This document shows, in pieces, positions 13,251-16,129 of a stretch of 16,129 nt of DNA. Made by a program: the position numbers and the translations under genes. Location of the stretch: NCBI GenBank assembly GCA_030045175.1, contig JASIBM010000336.1:1-16129 (forward strand), written 5' to 3'. The notes under the pieces are model-generated. The model was not told the origin of the DNA, ran no database searches, and saw only the letters and a list, made by a program, of their open reading frames with translations. Numbering within the stretch: the first letter of the stretch is position 1; each line of letters starts with the position of its first letter. The stretch is from Streptosporangiaceae bacterium (lineage in GTDB: Bacteria > Actinomycetota > Actinomycetes > Streptosporangiales > Streptosporangiaceae).

Positions 13251-13910
13251 GTGCGAGTGCTCGTGGTCGAGGACGATCCCGAACTCGCCGACGCCATCGG
13301 CGTCGGCCTTCGGCGCGAGCAGATGGCTGTTGACCTGGCGCTTGATGGTGACGCCGGACTAGAGCGGGCGCTGGCTTATGGCTATGACGTGATCGTGCTC
13401 GACCGGGACATTCCGCTGATCCACGGCGACGAGGTGTGCGCGCACCTGATCAAGGCGGGCTGTCGCAGCCGAGTGCTCATGCTGACCGCGGCAGCCACCA
13501 TCGAGGACCGGGTAGACGGCCTTGCCCTCGGCGCCGACGACTACCTGCCCAAGCCCTTCGCGTTCGCCGAGCTTGTGGCCAGGATCCGCGCTCTGTTCCG
13601 GCGCGCGCAGCCGGCGTTGCCGCCGATCCTGGAGTGCGGCGACCTGAGACTGGACCCAGGAAAGCGCGTCGCCAGCCGTGGCGATCGTCTCCTGGAACTC
13701 GGCCCCAAGGAATTCGGCGCGCTTGAGCTGCTGCTGGCGGCCAGCGGCCGGGTGGTTTCCGCCGAGGAACTGCTCGACCGGGTGTGGGACGAGATGGCTG
13801 ACCCGTGCACCACATCGGTGAAGGTCACGATCAGCAGGCTGCGGCGCAAGCTCGGCGAGCCGTCGTCGATCGAGACCATCGCGCAAGCCGGCTACCGGAT
13901 CAGCGCATGA
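13251..13910 (+). CDS. Response regulator, OmpR/PhoB family
   Basis: This 219-residue two-domain regulator has an N-terminal receiver domain with the acidic pocket D8/D9, phosphoacceptor D51 (in VIVLDRDIP), T79 and K101 (YLPKPF), all in place. The C-terminal winged-helix DNA-binding domain (about 125-218) has LGPKEFGALELLLAASGRVVSAEELLDRVW, and the recognition-helix region VKVTISRLRRKLGEP. It should be phosphorylated by the kinase encoded next and bind promoter DNA, most plausibly its own divergent intergenic region and the ABC operon. The start is GTG with GGAGG six bases upstream. Its stop codon overlaps the kinase start in ATGA. Confidence 0.95.
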   Translation: MRVLVVEDDPELADAIGVGLRREQMAVDLALDGDAGLERALAYGYDVIVLDRDIPLIHGDEVCAHLIKAGCRSRVLMLTAAATIEDRVDGLALGADDYLPKPFAFAELVARIRALFRRAQPALPPILECGDLRLDPGKRVASRGDRLLELGPKEFGALELLLAASGRVVSAEELLDRVWDEMADPCTTSVKVTISRLRRKLGEPSSIETIAQAGYRISA

Positions 13911-15277
13911 GCGCGCCGTCGGAGCCGAAGCGGCCGAAGCCGGACCGGCCGGAGCCAGACCGGCTGCCAGGCTGGATCACACGGCACTCGCTCAGGCTGC
14001 CACGGCGAACCATCCGGCTACGGCTGACGCTCCTGTACGGCGGGCTGTTCCTGATCTCCGGCGCGAGCTTGCTCGCCATCACCTACGTCCTGGTTTCCCG
14101 GCAGGGGCCGCACTTCGCGACGGATCACCGGTTCACCGCCGGCGCCACCGTGGCAGGACGGGCGGTGCCCACCTCAGCCACGCTCGGACCGGTATGGCCA
14201 GGGCCGCTCGCCCGGGCGTCCGCGGCCGGTACCTGCCCGGCCTATCAGCGCCGAGAGCCGCTCAAGCCCGCCCAGGCCGCCCGTTGCCTCGCGTTCGTCC
14301 GGTCGATCGCCAGCGAGCAGCGTGCGGCCGAGCTGAGGCAACTGCTTATCGAGTCCGGGATCGCGCTCTCGATCATGACGGTGGCGTCGATCGGGCTCGG
14401 CTACCTGGTCGCCGGCCGGGTATTGCGCCCGCTGCGCACGATCACGACAGCCGCCAGGTCCGTGTCCGCGACCAGCCTGCACGAACGGCTCTTGCTGCCA
14501 GGCCCGGATGATGAGCTCAAGGAGCTCGGTGACACGTTCGACGCGCTGCTTGGCAGGCTGGAGGCCGCGTTCGCCGCGCAACGGCAGTTCGTCGCCAATG
14601 CCTCGCACGAGATGCGGAGCCCGCTGGCCAGGCAACGAACCATGCTCGAGGTCGCGCTGGCCGATCCCGAGCCCTCAGTGAGCGCCTTGCGAGACGTGTG
14701 CGAACGAGTGCTGGCGGCGGGCGAGCAGCAGGAACGGCTGATCGAGGCGCTGCTTACGCTGGCACGCAGCCAGCGCGGACTGGACCGGCGCGAGACGATT
14801 GACCTGGCGGCGATCACCGGCGAGGTGGTCGCCACGCGACAGGCCGACGCGAGCCAGCGCACGGTGGCCGTTCGGACCCAGGTAGCCCAGACGCTCGCGA
14901 TGGGCGATGCCAACCTCGCCGAGCGGCTGGTGGCCAACCTGATCGACAACGCCGTGCGCCACAACGTGGCGCAGGGAACCGTCGACGTGAGCGTGCGCCC
15001 GTTGGCCGATCGCGCGGTGATCTCCGTGGCCAACACCGGGCCGGTCATCGCATCGCATGAGGTCACCCGCCTGTTCCAGCCGTTCCAGCGCGGCTGCGCC
15101 GGCCGCACGGCAGGCAGGGATGGCCTGGGCCTTGGCCTGTCGATCGTCGGCGCGATAGCGCAGGCACACGGAGCATGGCTGCAGGCGACGGCGCAGCCAG
15201 ATGGCGGGCTGTCCATCGACATCGGCTTCCCGGTGCCAGTCCAGGCCCTCCCGCTCGTCGCCGCGGCCAGATCGTGA
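13907..15277 (+). CDS. Sensor histidine kinase
   Basis: This 456-residue membrane kinase has a charged, Pro-rich cytoplasmic N-terminus (1-35), helix 1 at about 41-63, an extracellular sensor segment at 64-149, and helix 2 at 150-171. A HAMP linker (about 172-222) is followed by the HisKA H-box FVANASHEMRSPLARQR (H234). The HATPase domain has N-box LVANLIDNAVRH (344-348), VANTGP and the G-box DGLGLGLSIV (405-414). All catalytic elements are present. The short sensor domain holds two cysteines (C110, C127) and no recognisable ligand-binding fold. Translation begins at ATG 13907 within the ATGA overlap, with little Shine-Dalgarno of its own, so it is coupled to the regulator. Its TGA stop is directly followed by the GNAT stop on the other strand. 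Confidence 0.95.
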   Translation: MSAPSEPKRPKPDRPEPDRLPGWITRHSLRLPRRTIRLRLTLLYGGLFLISGASLLAITYVLVSRQGPHFATDHRFTAGATVAGRAVPTSATLGPVWPGPLARASAAGTCPAYQRREPLKPAQAARCLAFVRSIASEQRAAELRQLLIESGIALSIMTVASIGLGYLVAGRVLRPLRTITTAARSVSATSLHERLLLPGPDDELKELGDTFDALLGRLEAAFAAQRQFVANASHEMRSPLARQRTMLEVALADPEPSVSALRDVCERVLAAGEQQERLIEALLTLARSQRGLDRRETIDLAAITGEVVATRQADASQRTVAVRTQVAQTLAMGDANLAERLVANLIDNAVRHNVAQGTVDVSVRPLADRAVISVANTGPVIASHEVTRLFQPFQRGCAGRTAGRDGLGLGLSIVGAIAQAHGAWLQATAQPDGGLSIDIGFPVPVQALPLVAAARS

Positions 15278-15874
15278 TCAAGATCGCCGCGACCTCAGCT
15301 GGCCGCGGTCGCGCCATTCGTCCGCGAGCATCGCGTAGATCGCCGTGTCACCCCACTCGCCCTTGAACCAGATGTCGTGGCGCAGGTGCGCCTCCTGCCG
15401 CATGCCGAGCCGCTCGCACACGCGTGCGGACGCGACGTTCCTAGGGTCAAGCTGCGCCCACGCCCGGTGCATGCGCAACTCGCTGAAGGCAACCTCGATG
15501 AGCTCACGAGCAGCCTCGGTCGCGAAGCCCCGGCCCTGATAGCCCGGATTGAGCACCCAGCCAATCTCGGCCTGCCGGTCGGCTAGCTGACCGGCCCTGA
15601 TCATGACGTCGCCGATCACGTGATCGTGGTGCGTGACGGCGAGCGCGATGAAGTCGTTGTCGGCCGCGATCTTGGTGGCTCCGGTGCGGTCGGCAATGAA
15701 CGTGCGCACGGAGATGTCGTCGAGCGGGCTGGCGGGCATGTAGCGGCACACGTCCGCGCGCCGCCGGTAGGCGAGTACGTCGGCCTCGTCTCCGTGCCGC
15801 AGTGGGCGCAGCACCAAGCGGTCGGTGTGGCGCGGCAAGCGCGGTGGGCGCGGCAAAGCGGACGTTTCGGTCAC
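15278..15874 (-). CDS. GNAT N-acetyltransferase, RimJ/RimL type
   Basis: This 198-residue acetyl-CoA-dependent acetyltransferase shows TDRLVLRPLRHGDEADV at the N-terminus, typical of the RimJ/RimL branch. The acetyl-CoA pyrophosphate loop Q-G-R-G-F-A (113-118 in GYQGRGFATEA) and the motif B-like NVASARVCERLGMRQEA follow, then HDIWFKGEWGDTAIYAML at the end. Substrates in this branch include ribosomal protein N-termini, antibiotics and small amines, so the target is unknown. The GTG start at 15874 has GGGAGG about 11 bases upstream, which is long. No other start is well placed. It converges on the kinase with zero bases between stop codons. Confidence 0.9.
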   Translation of the reverse strand: MTETSALPRPPRLPRHTDRLVLRPLRHGDEADVLAYRRRADVCRYMPASPLDDISVRTFIADRTGATKIAADNDFIALAVTHHDHVIGDVMIRAGQLADRQAEIGWVLNPGYQGRGFATEAARELIEVAFSELRMHRAWAQLDPRNVASARVCERLGMRQEAHLRHDIWFKGEWGDTAIYAMLADEWRDRGQLRSRRS

Positions 15875-16129
15875 CGGCGGATCGACCTCCCGATGTCAGC
15901 AGATCAGTGCCGAGACTCTAGTCACACATACCACTTGGCTCTCTCACGTAACCGACCTTGATCGTTTTCACCTGATGAATGGCGGATCGGTCCGATCGTT
16001 CCGGGTGGATGGCACATTCATCGCAGGTCGATGATGAGAGCGAATGCCATAAATAGGGTGATAGTCGTTAAAACGGGCGGATGGCAGACTGGGGGGGGGG
16101 CGGGTGGTCGGCGGGGCGGCAGGCCGGGC
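15875..16129. other. Non-coding 3' region with a palindrome and a 10-base G run
   Basis: No convincing gene is seen in these 255 bases. The stretch is more AT-rich than the genes up to about 16080. It includes the palindrome GATCGG-T-CCGATC (15985-15997) and a possible minus-strand -10, TAGAGT, for the GNAT gene near 15920. At 16091-16100 there is a run of ten G, followed by more G-rich sequence to the window edge, which may be a G-quadruplex former or a sequencing/assembly weakness. Confidence 0.4.

Noticed and set aside
13805..13906. Upstream extension of the sensor kinase
   Set aside because: It overlaps the regulator's DNA-binding domain in another frame; the ATGA overlap at 13907 is the standard coupled start.
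15825..16034. Plus-strand 69-residue frame near the right edge
   Set aside because: It starts inside the GNAT gene on the opposite strand, shows no domain, and has no ribosome binding site.

Overview
The window is about 16 kb of GC-rich chromosomal DNA, almost certainly from an actinobacterium. Codon third positions are strongly GC-biased, GTG and TTG starts are common, AGG is freely used for Arg, and several proteins have close actinobacterial family patterns (a FadE25/AcdA-type acyl-CoA dehydrogenase, a THUMP-like SAM methyltransferase, an OmpR-type regulator/kinase pair next to an ABC exporter). I cannot name the genus. No rRNA, tRNA, CRISPR array, insertion sequence or prophage gene is visible.

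Layout. (1) 1-504, minus: N-terminal part of a class I SAM-dependent methyltransferase cut by the window edge. (2) 659-1852, plus, divergent from it: a stand-alone Fic-domain (AMPylase-type) protein with its own inhibitory motif and a C-terminal winged helix. (3) 1950-3128, plus: acyl-CoA dehydrogenase. (4) 3275-4543, plus: major facilitator transporter. (5) 4723-5052, plus: small secreted SH3b-like protein. (6) 5209-5556, plus: SnoaL/NTF2-like protein, convergent with (7) 5569-7497, minus: the chaperone HtpG. (8) 7593-10574, plus, divergent from htpG: a 993-residue fused FAD/Fe-S D-2-hydroxyacid dehydrogenase. (9) 10748-12993, minus: a two-gene ABC export operon (permease, then ATPase). (10) 13251-15277, plus, divergent from it: a response regulator and sensor kinase overlapping by four bases. 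(11) 15278-15874, minus: a GNAT acetyltransferase whose stop codon abuts that of the kinase.

How the genes fit together. The clearest functional module is 10748-15277: a MacB/FtsX-type ABC exporter divergently transcribed from a complete two-component system across a 257-base intergenic region that holds palindromes and a short direct repeat. By precedent this looks like a signal-inducible efflux or envelope-stress module. The other genes are metabolic or housekeeping and sit mostly as single transcription units.

The most distinctive non-coding feature is a pair of very stable stem-loops (16-bp and 17-bp perfect stems, 10553-10681) between the convergent dehydrogenase and ABC operons. Other inverted repeats lie at the end of the MFS gene, upstream of the MFS, SH3b, SnoaL and regulator genes, and ahead of the acyl-CoA dehydrogenase. 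I do not see strong evidence for a wholly new defence or mobile system. The unusual points are these repeats, the glycine-rich extracellular segments in the permease, and the paired extracellular cysteines in permease and kinase.
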